Source: Sphingobacteriales bacterium (GTDB lineage Bacteria; Bacteroidota; Bacteroidia; Chitinophagales; CAIOSU01). From it: DNA of 64,000 bases. A program made the translations under genes and the position numbers. Below the pieces are notes generated by a model. It saw nothing but the letters and a program-made list of their open reading frames with translations, was not told where the DNA came from and searched no databases. The stretch spans positions 1 to 64,000 of the forward strand of contig JAIXOI010000037.1 in assembly GCA_027486795.1 (NCBI GenBank). Reading direction: 5' to 3'. Positions 36,957-43,981 of the stretch are shown piece after piece (position 1 is the first letter of the stretch; the number at the start of each line of letters is the position of its first letter).

Positions 36957-37619
36957 CTAATCTTTTGCATCCATTACCACTCCTATAAAATTGTCTATTT
37001 TTTTGGTTAAGTCCGGTACACTTTGCTTAAACAACCCTTGTGTGCGCAGGGTAAAATAATCGCGAAACGCTTTTTGCAAGCTCAGCCCGTTTTGCATCAA
37101 AAATTCTGGCTCCGATATGGCATCAAAAAACATCTTATCGTTCAGTACCAGTATTGCAGGGTCAATGTCGTTAAACACGCCACCTTCTATGCCCCTGCTA
37201 TAAAATGCCTTAAGCATAGTGGCGGCATACTCTCTAAAAAACTCAACCCGTTTCCAAATTTCGGGGTAAAGGTTCTTTAAATCCAACAAAAACTCGGTTG
37301 ATATGCCCGAAATTTCGGCAAAAAATAAATGGATAGAATTAAAGTAGCGGTCAATGTATGGTTGGCTCTCGTCAAACAACATTTCCTTAAAAGAGCCTAT
37401 ATCGTTTAGCTTCACTACCAAAGCCATCTCTATTATCTCTTCGCGACTGCTAAAATGCTTGTAAAGTGTGGCCTTGCTTATATTAAGCTGGGTAGCCACT
37501 TCATTCATCGAGAGTTTCTTTAGCCCATTTTTGATGTATATCGGCAAAAGCACTCTAACCCATTCCTCTTTTTGCGAAGGATTGTCAATACGCTCTTTAA
37601 CTACCGGTTTTCGTCCCAC
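36957..37619 (-). CDS. TetR/AcrR-family transcriptional regulator
   Basis: A 220-residue protein with an N-terminal helix-turn-helix (KLSMNEVATQLNISKATLYKHFSSREEI) and a helical ligand-binding domain. The start is GTG at 37619; an in-frame stop lies 15 bases upstream. It is divergent from alkB with 129 bases between, and a perfect inverted repeat lies in that gap, so it most likely controls alkB, itself, or both. The ligand is unknown but an alkane- or fatty-acyl-derived molecule is a reasonable guess. Confidence 0.9.
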   Translation of the reverse strand: MGRKPVVKERIDNPSQKEEWVRVLLPIYIKNGLKKLSMNEVATQLNISKATLYKHFSSREEIIEMALVVKLNDIGSFKEMLFDESQPYIDRYFNSIHLFFAEISGISTEFLLDLKNLYPEIWKRVEFFREYAATMLKAFYSRGIEGGVFNDIDPAILVLNDKMFFDAISEPEFLMQNGLSLQKAFRDYFTLRTQGLFKQSVPDLTKKIDNFIGVVMDAKD

Positions 37620-37676
37620 TGCTATGCCAATTTATGAGGTGCCCCAAAGCATTTTGCACAAAGTTGAATACAATCT

Positions 37677-37706
37677 AGTAAACTATTTTCACGTTTATAG
37701 TTTACT
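37677..37706. promoter_or_regulatory. Candidate TetR operator (perfect inverted repeat)
   Basis: Arms AGTAAACTAT (37677-37686) and ATAGTTTACT (37697-37706) are perfect inverse complements separated by 10 bases. The right arm covers the putative -33 element of the alkB promoter, so binding would block RNA polymerase. Confidence 0.72.
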
Positions 37707-37731
37707 TTTAAAAAACAATTTCCTATATTTG
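37701..37731 (+). promoter_or_regulatory. Putative alkB promoter
   Basis: TATATTTG (37724-37731) is a perfect -7 element; TTTA (37701-37704) lies 19 bases upstream where TTTG is expected (3 of 4). The ATG of alkB is 17 bases after the -7 box. Confidence 0.7.
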
Positions 37732-37748
37732 GTTAAAATGCTCCTGCT

Positions 37749-38858
37749 ATGAGTACTTACACATCATCAATTCAATGGCGCGACATGAAGTATGCGCTAG
37801 GCTATTTGGCCCCAGCGTCAGCTGTTGTGGCTATATATTTTGGAGGTATAGTTTCGTTTCTTACCCCGTTCATCATGTTTGTACTCATTCCTATTCTGGA
37901 GTTTTTCTTTACAGGCACCGACGTCAATTTCACTAAAGAAGAAGAAGAAACTGCCAAAGGGAAATGGATTTTTGATGCCATGCTGTACATAAATGTACCC
38001 ATACAATGGGGCGTTATTATTTATATGCTCTTCAGGGTAACGGGTGGCGACCTGGAGACGTACGAAATAGTGGGCATGATTGTTAGCGCAGGCATGTGCT
38101 GTGGCATTTTAGGTATAAATGTAGCGCACGAGCTGGGCCACCGCCGCAAATGGTACGAGCAATGGATGGCCAAAGCCTTGCTGTTGAGCAGCCTTTATAT
38201 GCAGTTTTACATTGAGCACAACCGTGGCCACCATAAAAACGTAGCTACCGACGAAGACCCTGCCTCATCTCGCTACGGAGAGCCCATTTACTTTTTCATT
38301 CCCCGATCCATCATTTTCGGCTATATAGGTGCCTGGAAACTGGAGTTTGACCGATTGCGCAAAGACAATAGTTTCCTTTTTGGTTGGAGCAACGAGATGG
38401 TGCGTTTTCATGTTTACGAAATAGCTGCCATTGCAGCGGTGTATTTCATTTTCGGAGGCATGGGAGCGCTAGCTTTTGTTGGTGCAGCGGCTTGTGGTTA
38501 CTTTTTGCTTGAGTCGGTAAACTACATTGAGCACTATGGCCTGCGCCGCAAAGAAGTGGCACCGGGCCGATACGAAAAGTGTATGCCTTGGCACAGTTGG
38601 AACAGCGACCACACATTTGGCCGCATAATGCTATATGACCTTACCCGCCACAGCGACCACCACTACCTTGCCGGTCGCAAGTACCAAGTATTGCGTCATT
38701 CCGAGGATAGCCCACAGTTGCCTATAGGTTACCCAGCAGCGATAGTGCTATCGTTTATACCGCCTTTGTGGTTTGCCTACATGCACCCCAAAATTGCCAA
38801 AATTGAAAAAGGTGCCCATCCTGAGATTAAGAAGGATTATGGTATGGCCACAGCGTAA
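37749..38858 (+). CDS. alkB: Alkane 1-monooxygenase (AlkB-type, di-iron)
   Basis: A 369-residue integral membrane protein with about six hydrophobic segments. All diagnostic His motifs of the AlkB family are present: HELGHR (127-132), EHNRGHH (156-162), NYIEHYGL (258-265) and RHSDHH (300-305), which together bind the di-iron centre. It inserts oxygen into the terminal carbon of medium-chain alkanes using electrons from rubredoxin; no rubredoxin gene is in the window. It is divergent from a TetR regulator and convergent with phhA, with only 3 bases between the stop codons. Fatty-acid or other alkyl substrates are possible. Confidence 0.94.
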   Translation: MSTYTSSIQWRDMKYALGYLAPASAVVAIYFGGIVSFLTPFIMFVLIPILEFFFTGTDVNFTKEEEETAKGKWIFDAMLYINVPIQWGVIIYMLFRVTGGDLETYEIVGMIVSAGMCCGILGINVAHELGHRRKWYEQWMAKALLLSSLYMQFYIEHNRGHHKNVATDEDPASSRYGEPIYFFIPRSIIFGYIGAWKLEFDRLRKDNSFLFGWSNEMVRFHVYEIAAIAAVYFIFGGMGALAFVGAAACGYFLLESVNYIEHYGLRRKEVAPGRYEKCMPWHSWNSDHTFGRIMLYDLTRHSDHHYLAGRKYQVLRHSEDSPQLPIGYPAAIVLSFIPPLWFAYMHPKIAKIEKGAHPEIKKDYGMATA

Positions 38859-38861
38859 CTG

Positions 38862-39593
38862 CTACCGCCCTACCTTCGCCAATTGCAACTCTAACTGCGC
38901 CTCAATAGCATCTACGCTGTGGTATAGCTGCTCAAACGAGTCGATAATGTAGTACTCTACTTGAAACTTCTCTTTGATGTACGGGCTATCGAAAATGGCT
39001 TGTATGTCGAAGGGCTTGCGAGCAGGCAACGGCGACTCTAACGAATATACCGACTCGCCAATGGACGATAAAATACCCGCCCCGTATATCTCCGTATGGC
39101 TTTGCTCTTTAATCAGGCCAAACTCAATGGTAAACCAATACAAGCGGCTCATCAGCTCTACGGCCCATGGGTTTTTAATGTGCTTAAGTGCAATGCGGCT
39201 TATGCCTTGCAAAAAGTCTACATACGGTTGGTTAACTAGCAGTGGCACGTGGCCAAAAACATCATGAAACATATCTGGCTCTTCCAGGTATTCCAATTCG
39301 CTCATTTTGCGAATCCAGGTGGTTGCCGGGAATTTCTTTTCGGCCAATAGTTCAAAGAAATGGTCGTCGGCAACAATGCCGGGCACCTCATATATGCACC
39401 ATCCGGTAAGTTTGGCCAAACGCTCGTTTACCTCACTAAATTTAGGTATCCGGTCGGGCTCAAAGCCTGCCAACTCAATGCCCTCCAAATACGCAGCATT
39501 GGCGCGACCTTTCAAGTTCACCATTTGCTTACCGAAAAGGATAGACCACACTTCGTGGTTTTCGGCGGTGTAAAGCTCATACTGCTGTTTCAT
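38862..39593 (-). CDS. phhA: Phenylalanine 4-monooxygenase
   Basis: A 243-residue bacterial-type aromatic amino acid hydroxylase consisting of the catalytic domain only. The iron ligands are H110 and H115 in DMFHDVFGHVP and E157 in YWFTIEFGL. It converts phenylalanine to tyrosine with tetrahydropterin and oxygen. Starts with ATG at 39593. Its upstream region contains a Tyr-rich short open frame and a terminator that look like an attenuator. With hppD (40892-42028) it forms the start of phenylalanine/tyrosine degradation. The C-terminus overlaps no other gene but ends 3 bases from alkB. Confidence 0.95.
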   Translation of the reverse strand: MKQQYELYTAENHEVWSILFGKQMVNLKGRANAAYLEGIELAGFEPDRIPKFSEVNERLAKLTGWCIYEVPGIVADDHFFELLAEKKFPATTWIRKMSELEYLEEPDMFHDVFGHVPLLVNQPYVDFLQGISRIALKHIKNPWAVELMSRLYWFTIEFGLIKEQSHTEIYGAGILSSIGESVYSLESPLPARKPFDIQAIFDSPYIKEKFQVEYYIIDSFEQLYHSVDAIEAQLELQLAKVGR

Positions 39594-39782
39594 TTTGATT
39601 ATTGGTTTAATGGTTACTTGTTATTGTTTAATGGGTCAACTGGTTAATTAGTTATTGGTATACTGGTTTATTGGTTGCTTATTATTGATTAATGGGCATT
39701 ACATTTTTAGTCCCATTTATTATTAACATCTTAATCAATCAATAAACTAATGCACCTATCAACTAGTAACTAATAACCAAAC
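39594..39782 (-). repeat. Long AT-rich leader of phhA with inverted low-complexity words
   Basis: Between the terminator and the phhA start lie about 190 bases. TTGGTTTA/GGTTATTGG words (39600-39690) face their reverse-complement-like forms (39725-39780), so an imperfect long hairpin is possible. No gene was seen. Confidence 0.45.
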
Positions 39783-39815
39783 AAAAAAAGGCCCACTCCT
39801 TGGGGAGCAGGCCTT
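39783..39815 (-). terminator. Terminator hairpin of the putative phhA attenuator
   Basis: On the minus strand AAGGCCTGCTCC (39815-39804) pairs with GGAGTGGGCCTT (39799-39788) over 12 positions, two of them G-U, with loop CCAA. It is followed by five more T. No full-length gene lies directly upstream on that strand, only the Tyr-rich short open frame, so this is an internal, conditional terminator or the end of a short transcript. Confidence 0.82.
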
Positions 39816-39839
39816 ACTATATCAAAATAGCATCAATAC

Positions 39840-39902
39840 CTATTCCCTATCCACCAGCGGCGCATAATACAAAGGGTAATAGATATTGCTATTGTTGTTC
39901 AT
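39840..39902 (-). CDS. Putative Tyr-rich leader peptide of a phhA attenuator
   Basis: A 20-codon frame, MNNNSNIYYPLYYAPLVDRE then TAG. Four of 20 codons are Tyr (residues 8, 9, 12, 13). The stop lies 24 bases before a strong intrinsic terminator, and phhA, which makes tyrosine, follows on the same strand. The segment GGGAAUAGG at 39847-39839, which includes the stop codon, can pair with CCUGCUCCC (39811-39803) of the terminator's 5' arm at eight of nine positions, a candidate antiterminator. A ribosome held at Tyr13 would leave this segment free, while one finishing the frame would cover it. There is no clear Shine-Dalgarno, as is normal for the phylum. It is an inference from layout; no homologue was searched. 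Confidence 0.6.
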   Translation of the reverse strand: MNNNSNIYYPLYYAPLVDRE

Positions 39903-40353
39903 AATGGTGAAAATACAACGAAAATGATGCCAAAACAAGTGTGATGGAGTAATTTTTTGTATCTTTTTCACAATGGTTCGCATGCATATACATCAGGGTA
40001 ATTAGGTACGTACTTGCCCGTTATTGCTCTACGCTTATACGCGTACCTTCCTTTTGTCGGGCTAAATGTTCCGTTTGTCGGCGATTTAGATACGTCTGCC
40101 GATAATACATCAATCAAATAAACTATCCGTTCTATATTTGCTTTAGCAATTGAAGTAGCCCTTTTAAAGATTAATAAAATCGTTAACGGAAGTAACCATT
40201 AGTTCAACGATTATTATAATCCGTTCAACGAATTGTTAAGGTTTTGTGAGAACATCTGCATTAGCTTTACGTTGTATTATTGAAAGAGCAAGTTTAAAAC
40301 AACTTGTTGCCCCGATTAGTAAATATTAATATCACAATCAAAATTTTACTGCC
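39903..40353 (+). promoter_or_regulatory. Regulatory gap upstream of the ArsR-like gene
   Basis: 450 bases without a gene. It contains TTTGTCGG twice (40053-40060, 40074-40081) and GTTCAACGA twice (40202-40210, 40223-40231), each pair spaced 21 bases start to start, i.e. on one face of the helix. A perfect -7 box TATATTTG is at 40133-40140, without a matching -33. These are candidate regulator sites for the downstream gene. Confidence 0.4.
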
Positions 40354-40674
40354 ATGAATTATTTGAATAAAGAACAAATGGAAGTGTTGAGCAGGGTTAA
40401 GTCTAAAGTACGTGCCTTGTATCACCCTTTGCGTCAAAGCGTTTTGATGCTTATCAACGACAACGGTAACCGCATGAACGTAACTGAAATTTACGTGAAA
40501 TTGCGCATTGAGCAGTCAGTAGCATCACAGCACTTGGCTATTTTGCGCAACGAAGGTTTTGTAAACACTGAACGTGAAGGTAAAACTATTTGGTACAGCG
40601 TAAACGAAGAAAGCATTAAGAGTTTCGTAGCTCACGCTGCTGAAGTATTGGATACTGCAAACCACGCTGCATAA
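40354..40674 (+). CDS. ArsR-type winged-helix transcriptional regulator
   Basis: A 106-residue protein. The winged helix runs from RALYHPLRQSVLMLI through the recognition helix QSVASQHLAILRNEGFV to the wing EREGKTIWYSVN, the classic ArsR/SmtB pattern. No cysteine occurs anywhere, and the usual ELCVCDL metal site is replaced by NVTEIYVKL, so it is not a thiolate metal sensor. It lies between phhA and hppD, both on the opposite strand, and may regulate them. It ends in a hairpin at 40718-40754. Confidence 0.9.
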   Translation: MNYLNKEQMEVLSRVKSKVRALYHPLRQSVLMLINDNGNRMNVTEIYVKLRIEQSVASQHLAILRNEGFVNTEREGKTIWYSVNEESIKSFVAHAAEVLDTANHAA

Positions 40675-40717
40675 TAGCTGGGTTTTAAAGTAAAGCTTAA
40701 GCATTTGCACTAAGGTG

Positions 40718-40754
40718 CATAACAAAGGCTACCATGTAGGTCGCCTTTGTTATG
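40718..40754. terminator. Hairpin after the ArsR-like gene
   Basis: CATAACAAAGGC (40718-40729) pairs exactly with GCCTTTGTTATG (40743-40754); a moderately T-rich stretch (TTATCCTTTT) follows on the plus strand. It may work for both strands. Confidence 0.55.
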
Positions 40755-40764
40755 TTATCCTTTT

Positions 40765-40890
40765 CAAGAAACAAGACGCAAGACACAAGATTGAGATTAA
40801 AGGATTGAGAAGTTCTTTACCGCTTCCAACAAATTCGCATTTAACGAACTATTTTTAAAGCAAACACTATGTCTTGTGTCTTGTGTTTAA
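40765..40890. repeat. Short repeats of CAAGACACAAGA type
   Basis: CAAGACGCAAGACACAAGA at about 40772-40790 and its inverse TCTTGTGTCTTGTG at about 40872-40885 bracket 80 bases before the hppD stop. Function unknown. Confidence 0.45.
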
Positions 40891-40891
40891 C

Positions 40892-42028
40892 TTACAACGT
40901 TCCCCTTAACTCTTGTTCGCGCTCAATGGCCTCAAATAAGGCTTTAAAGTTGCCTTTGCCAAACGACTTAGCGCCTTTGCGCTGAATGATTTCGAAAAAT
41001 ACCGTTGGGCGGTCTTCAACGGGTTTAGTGAATATCTGCAGCAGGTATCCCTCGTCGTCCCTATCCACCAAAATATTCAGGTTTTTCAGGTCTTCAATAC
41101 TTTCGTCAATATTGCCAATGCGGCTTTTTAAGTCTTCGTAGTAGGTTTCGGGCACTACCAAAAACTCTACCCCACGCTTGCGGAGATCGGATACGGTATG
41201 CAGTATATCATCGGTAGCCACGGCTATATGTTGCACGCCCGGCCCGCCATAAAAATCAAGGTATTCCTCAATTTGCGATTTCTTCTTGCCCTCTGCTGGC
41301 TCGTTTATCGGGAACTTGATGCGACCATTGCCATTACTCATTACCTTACTCATCAAAGCAGTGTAGTCGGTGCTGATGTCCTTATCATCAAAACTGATAA
41401 GCTGCGCAAAGCCCATAACCTCTTTATAGAAGTTAATCCAAGTGTTCATCTCGTTCCAACCCACGTTGCCCACCATGTGGTCAATATATTTTAGGCCAAC
41501 CACGGGCGCGCTGTAAGGTGCATTCCAGGCCTTGTAGCCTGGCAAAAACGTTCCTTTGTAATCCTTACGCTCTACAAATATGTGCACGGTGTCGCCATAA
41601 GTGCGTATACCGCTACGCACTACCTTGCCGTGCTCATCGCTTTCTTCGCGTGGCTCCATAAAAGGCTTAGCGCCACGCTTTACGGTCTCATTAAACGATA
41701 GGCGGGCATCATCAACCCAAAGCGCCACCACCTTTACCCCATCGCCATGCTGTTGCACGTGCTTGCTTATCTCGCTATCGGCCACCAAACTAGTAGTTAG
41801 CACGATGCGAATCTTATCTTGCTGCAGCACATACGATGCACGATCCTTTACGCCCGTCTCTAACCCAGCATACGCCAATGGCTGAAAACCAAATGCATTG
41901 ATATAGTAGTAAGCCGATTGTTTGGCATTGCCTACATAAAACTCAACATAATCGGTGCCGTTCAAGGGCAAAAAGTCTTCGGCGGTTGGGTTTATTTTAG
42001 GGGCGTTGGTGGCGGATGTACTGTACAT
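40892..42028 (-). CDS. hppD: 4-hydroxyphenylpyruvate dioxygenase
   Basis: A 378-residue enzyme with two vicinal-oxygen-chelate domains. The ferrous ligands are H184 (KYIDHMVGNV), H267 (GVQHIAVATDD) and E346 (FFEIIQRKG), in the order of the family. It converts 4-hydroxyphenylpyruvate to homogentisate in tyrosine degradation. The C-terminal helix (FKALFEAIEREQELRGTL) that closes the active site is present. Starts with ATG at 42028. A regulator gene and phhA lie downstream on either strand. Homogentisate dioxygenase is not in the window. Confidence 0.96.
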   Translation of the reverse strand: MYSTSATNAPKINPTAEDFLPLNGTDYVEFYVGNAKQSAYYYINAFGFQPLAYAGLETGVKDRASYVLQQDKIRIVLTTSLVADSEISKHVQQHGDGVKVVALWVDDARLSFNETVKRGAKPFMEPREESDEHGKVVRSGIRTYGDTVHIFVERKDYKGTFLPGYKAWNAPYSAPVVGLKYIDHMVGNVGWNEMNTWINFYKEVMGFAQLISFDDKDISTDYTALMSKVMSNGNGRIKFPINEPAEGKKKSQIEEYLDFYGGPGVQHIAVATDDILHTVSDLRKRGVEFLVVPETYYEDLKSRIGNIDESIEDLKNLNILVDRDDEGYLLQIFTKPVEDRPTVFFEIIQRKGAKSFGKGNFKALFEAIEREQELRGTL

Positions 42029-42110
42029 AGTATAGCGGATTTAAGCGGTAAAGGCATTCAATTACATAACTCGAAGCTACGAAATACGGTTCCCGATTGC
42101 AAATGGTGGG

Positions 42111-42142
42111 TGGTTATTGGTTATTGGTTATAGGTTATTAGG
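42111..42142. repeat. GGTTATTGGTTATTGG tract
   Basis: Tandem GGTTATT(G/A) words upstream of hppD; the same word type appears near 18641-18668 and 39600-39780. Confidence 0.5.
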
Positions 42143-42218
42143 CAATTGGCATACAATGAAGCATTTCGCATCAAAAACATTGTACTTTGCACATCGTACA
42201 TAGTACATTTGAAAAGTC

Positions 42219-42641
42219 TTGAAACTTGATACTCACTACTTGATACTAGAAAAATTACACATCGGCGATACCAAGACTTACCACAAGCTGGTTACCGAGA
42301 CCGACGTAGCGGCATTTGAGCATGGAAAAGTACACCCAGTATATGCTACCTTTGCATTGGCTAGGGATGCCGAGTGGGCTTGTCGCCTATTTGTGCTGGA
42401 AATGAAGGAAGCTGACGAGGAGGGCATTGGCACTTTTGTAAACGTGAAGCATATTAGCCCGGCACTGGTAGGCCAAACGGTTACGTTTGTGGCCACGGTA
42501 AAGGAACTAAAAGGCAATAGCATTGTTTGCACTTACATTGCCAGCGTAGGCAATAGGCTGGTAGCTAAAGGTGAGCAAGGACAAAAAATTTTAAAGAAAG
42601 AACGGCTGCAACAATTATTCGGCAGCTTGAAGGATGAATAA
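42219..42641 (+). CDS. Hotdog-fold thioesterase family protein
   Basis: A 140-residue protein. LHIGDTKTYHKLVTETDVAAF, HPVYATFALARDAEWACRL and GTFVNVKHISPALVGQTVTF match small thioesterase-superfamily (4HBT, FlK-like) proteins; the conserved His/Glu region around AFEHGKVHP may hold the catalytic residues. It probably hydrolyses an acyl-CoA. The start is TTG at 42219; no ATG occurs before the conserved start. smpB begins 3 bases after its stop, so they are co-transcribed. Confidence 0.75.
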   Translation: MKLDTHYLILEKLHIGDTKTYHKLVTETDVAAFEHGKVHPVYATFALARDAEWACRLFVLEMKEADEEGIGTFVNVKHISPALVGQTVTFVATVKELKGNSIVCTYIASVGNRLVAKGEQGQKILKKERLQQLFGSLKDE

Positions 42642-42644
42642 ACT

Positions 42645-43103
42645 ATGTCGCAACAGAATGTAAATATCAGTAACCGTCGTGCTTATTTCGATTTCGAGAT
42701 ATTGGATAAGCTAACGGCTGGTATTATGCTCACGGGCACCGAAATTAAATCGATTCGCGAGGGGAAAGCCAATATTAATGAGGCTTTTTGCATTGTTACT
42801 AAAGACGATGAGCTATTTATTCGCAATATGCACATTACCGAGTACAGCCGCGGCAGCTATTACAACCATGAGCCTCTGCGCCCACGCAAATTGTTATTGA
42901 ATAAAAAAGAGATTGTACGTTGGGGCTCGAAAATAAAAGAGAAAGGCCTTACACTTGTGCCGCTCAAGGTTTTCCTTAGCGACCGTGGCTTTATTAAAAT
43001 TGAAATTGGCCTTGCTAAAGGCAAAAAAACCCACGACAAACGCGACAGCATTAAAGCCAAAGATAGTAAGCGTGAGATTGATAGGGTGATGAAACGGTAT
43101 TGA
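42645..43103 (+). CDS. smpB: SsrA-binding protein SmpB
   Basis: A 152-residue tmRNA-binding protein needed for trans-translation and ribosome rescue. Family markers: NRRAYFDFEILDKLTAGIML, GTEIKSIREGKANI, HEPLRPRKLLLNKKEI and the basic C-terminal tail KGKKTHDKRDSIKAKDSKRE that reaches into the decoding centre. Length and order are normal. It follows the thioesterase gene by 3 bases. Confidence 0.97.
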   Translation: MSQQNVNISNRRAYFDFEILDKLTAGIMLTGTEIKSIREGKANINEAFCIVTKDDELFIRNMHITEYSRGSYYNHEPLRPRKLLLNKKEIVRWGSKIKEKGLTLVPLKVFLSDRGFIKIEIGLAKGKKTHDKRDSIKAKDSKREIDRVMKRY

Positions 43104-43182
43104 TTGATTTACGATTTCAGATTTACGAAGTACGATTGCATTCGAACTCATTCGTAAATCGTACCTCGTACGTCAACAATTC
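43104..43182. repeat. GATTTACGA/TCGTAAATC words after smpB
   Basis: TTTACGAAGTACGATT (about 43121-43136) and its near inverse AAATCGTACCTCGTA (about 43156-43170) form an imperfect inverted repeat in the gap. It may act as a terminator-like stem but has no T run. Confidence 0.4.
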
Positions 43183-43206
43183 AAAATTTGGCCTTATTCT
43201 TGTATC

Positions 43207-43220
43207 TTTCGGTACCGAAA
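43207..43220. promoter_or_regulatory. 14-bp perfect palindrome TTTCGGTACCGAAA
   Basis: Lies 13 bases upstream of the DUF4197 gene start. It has the form of an operator overlapping the promoter region; a -7-like TATCTTTC overlaps its left edge (43203-43210). Confidence 0.4.
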
Positions 43221-43233
43221 TAAATCTACCACT

Positions 43234-43968
43234 ATGTTAAAGCAATTGCGATTAGCTGTTTTGGGAACGGCTTTACTACTTGGACCTCTTTTTGTTTTCA
43301 CCTCTTGCGATGAATTGCCTTTTGATCTGCCAGTCAGCGAATCGGAAATAGCAGAAGGATTACGTGAGGCATTGAAGGTATCATCAGATACTTCGGTAAA
43401 CCAAGCCAGCCAGCAAGATGGTTACTATGGCAACTTGGCCATCCGTATTTTGCTGCCACCCGAAGTGGCTACCGCCCAAAGTTACATTAACCGCATACCG
43501 GGCGGTTTGGGTACTACCCTTACCAATGAGTTGATGCTAAAACTCAACCGCGCTGCCGAAGATGCCGCTACTAAGGCTACGCCAATACTGATTGATGCCA
43601 TTACCAACATTACCATAACCGATGCCTTGAGCATTTTGAATGGTAGCGATTCGGCTGCTACCATCTATTTACGCAATAGCACATATACATCGCTCAAAAC
43701 AGCCTTCAAACCCGATATCGAAACCTCGTTGCAAACCGTTGGTGCACAGCAGGCTTATAGCACGCTTACTAGCAACTACAACACTTATGTAGTTCCTATT
43801 CCGTTTCTTAACGCTCCGTCCATCAATACCGACTTGGCCGACTATACCACTGGCAAAGCATTAGATGGTTTGTTCCACTATGTAAAGTTGGAAGAGCAAA
43901 AAATAAGAAGAGACCCTTTGCATAGGGTTAGCGACCTATTGAAACGCGTATTCGGCCAGAACGACTAA
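43234..43968 (+). CDS. DUF4197 lipoprotein
   Basis: A 244-residue protein. The signal peptide ends in a lipobox (FVFTSCDELP), so it is a lipoprotein. The mature domain matches DUF4197: GLREALKVSSDTSVNQ, ILLPPEVAT, LTNELMLKLNRAAEDAATKA, FLRN/YLRNSTYTSL-type segment, and LDGLFHYVKLEEQKIRRDP at the C-terminus. The function of the family is not established. It sits 13 bases before the C26 amidohydrolase gene. Confidence 0.85.
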   Translation: MLKQLRLAVLGTALLLGPLFVFTSCDELPFDLPVSESEIAEGLREALKVSSDTSVNQASQQDGYYGNLAIRILLPPEVATAQSYINRIPGGLGTTLTNELMLKLNRAAEDAATKATPILIDAITNITITDALSILNGSDSAATIYLRNSTYTSLKTAFKPDIETSLQTVGAQQAYSTLTSNYNTYVVPIPFLNAPSINTDLADYTTGKALDGLFHYVKLEEQKIRRDPLHRVSDLLKRVFGQND

Positions 43969-43981
43969 AACTCCTCATTCC

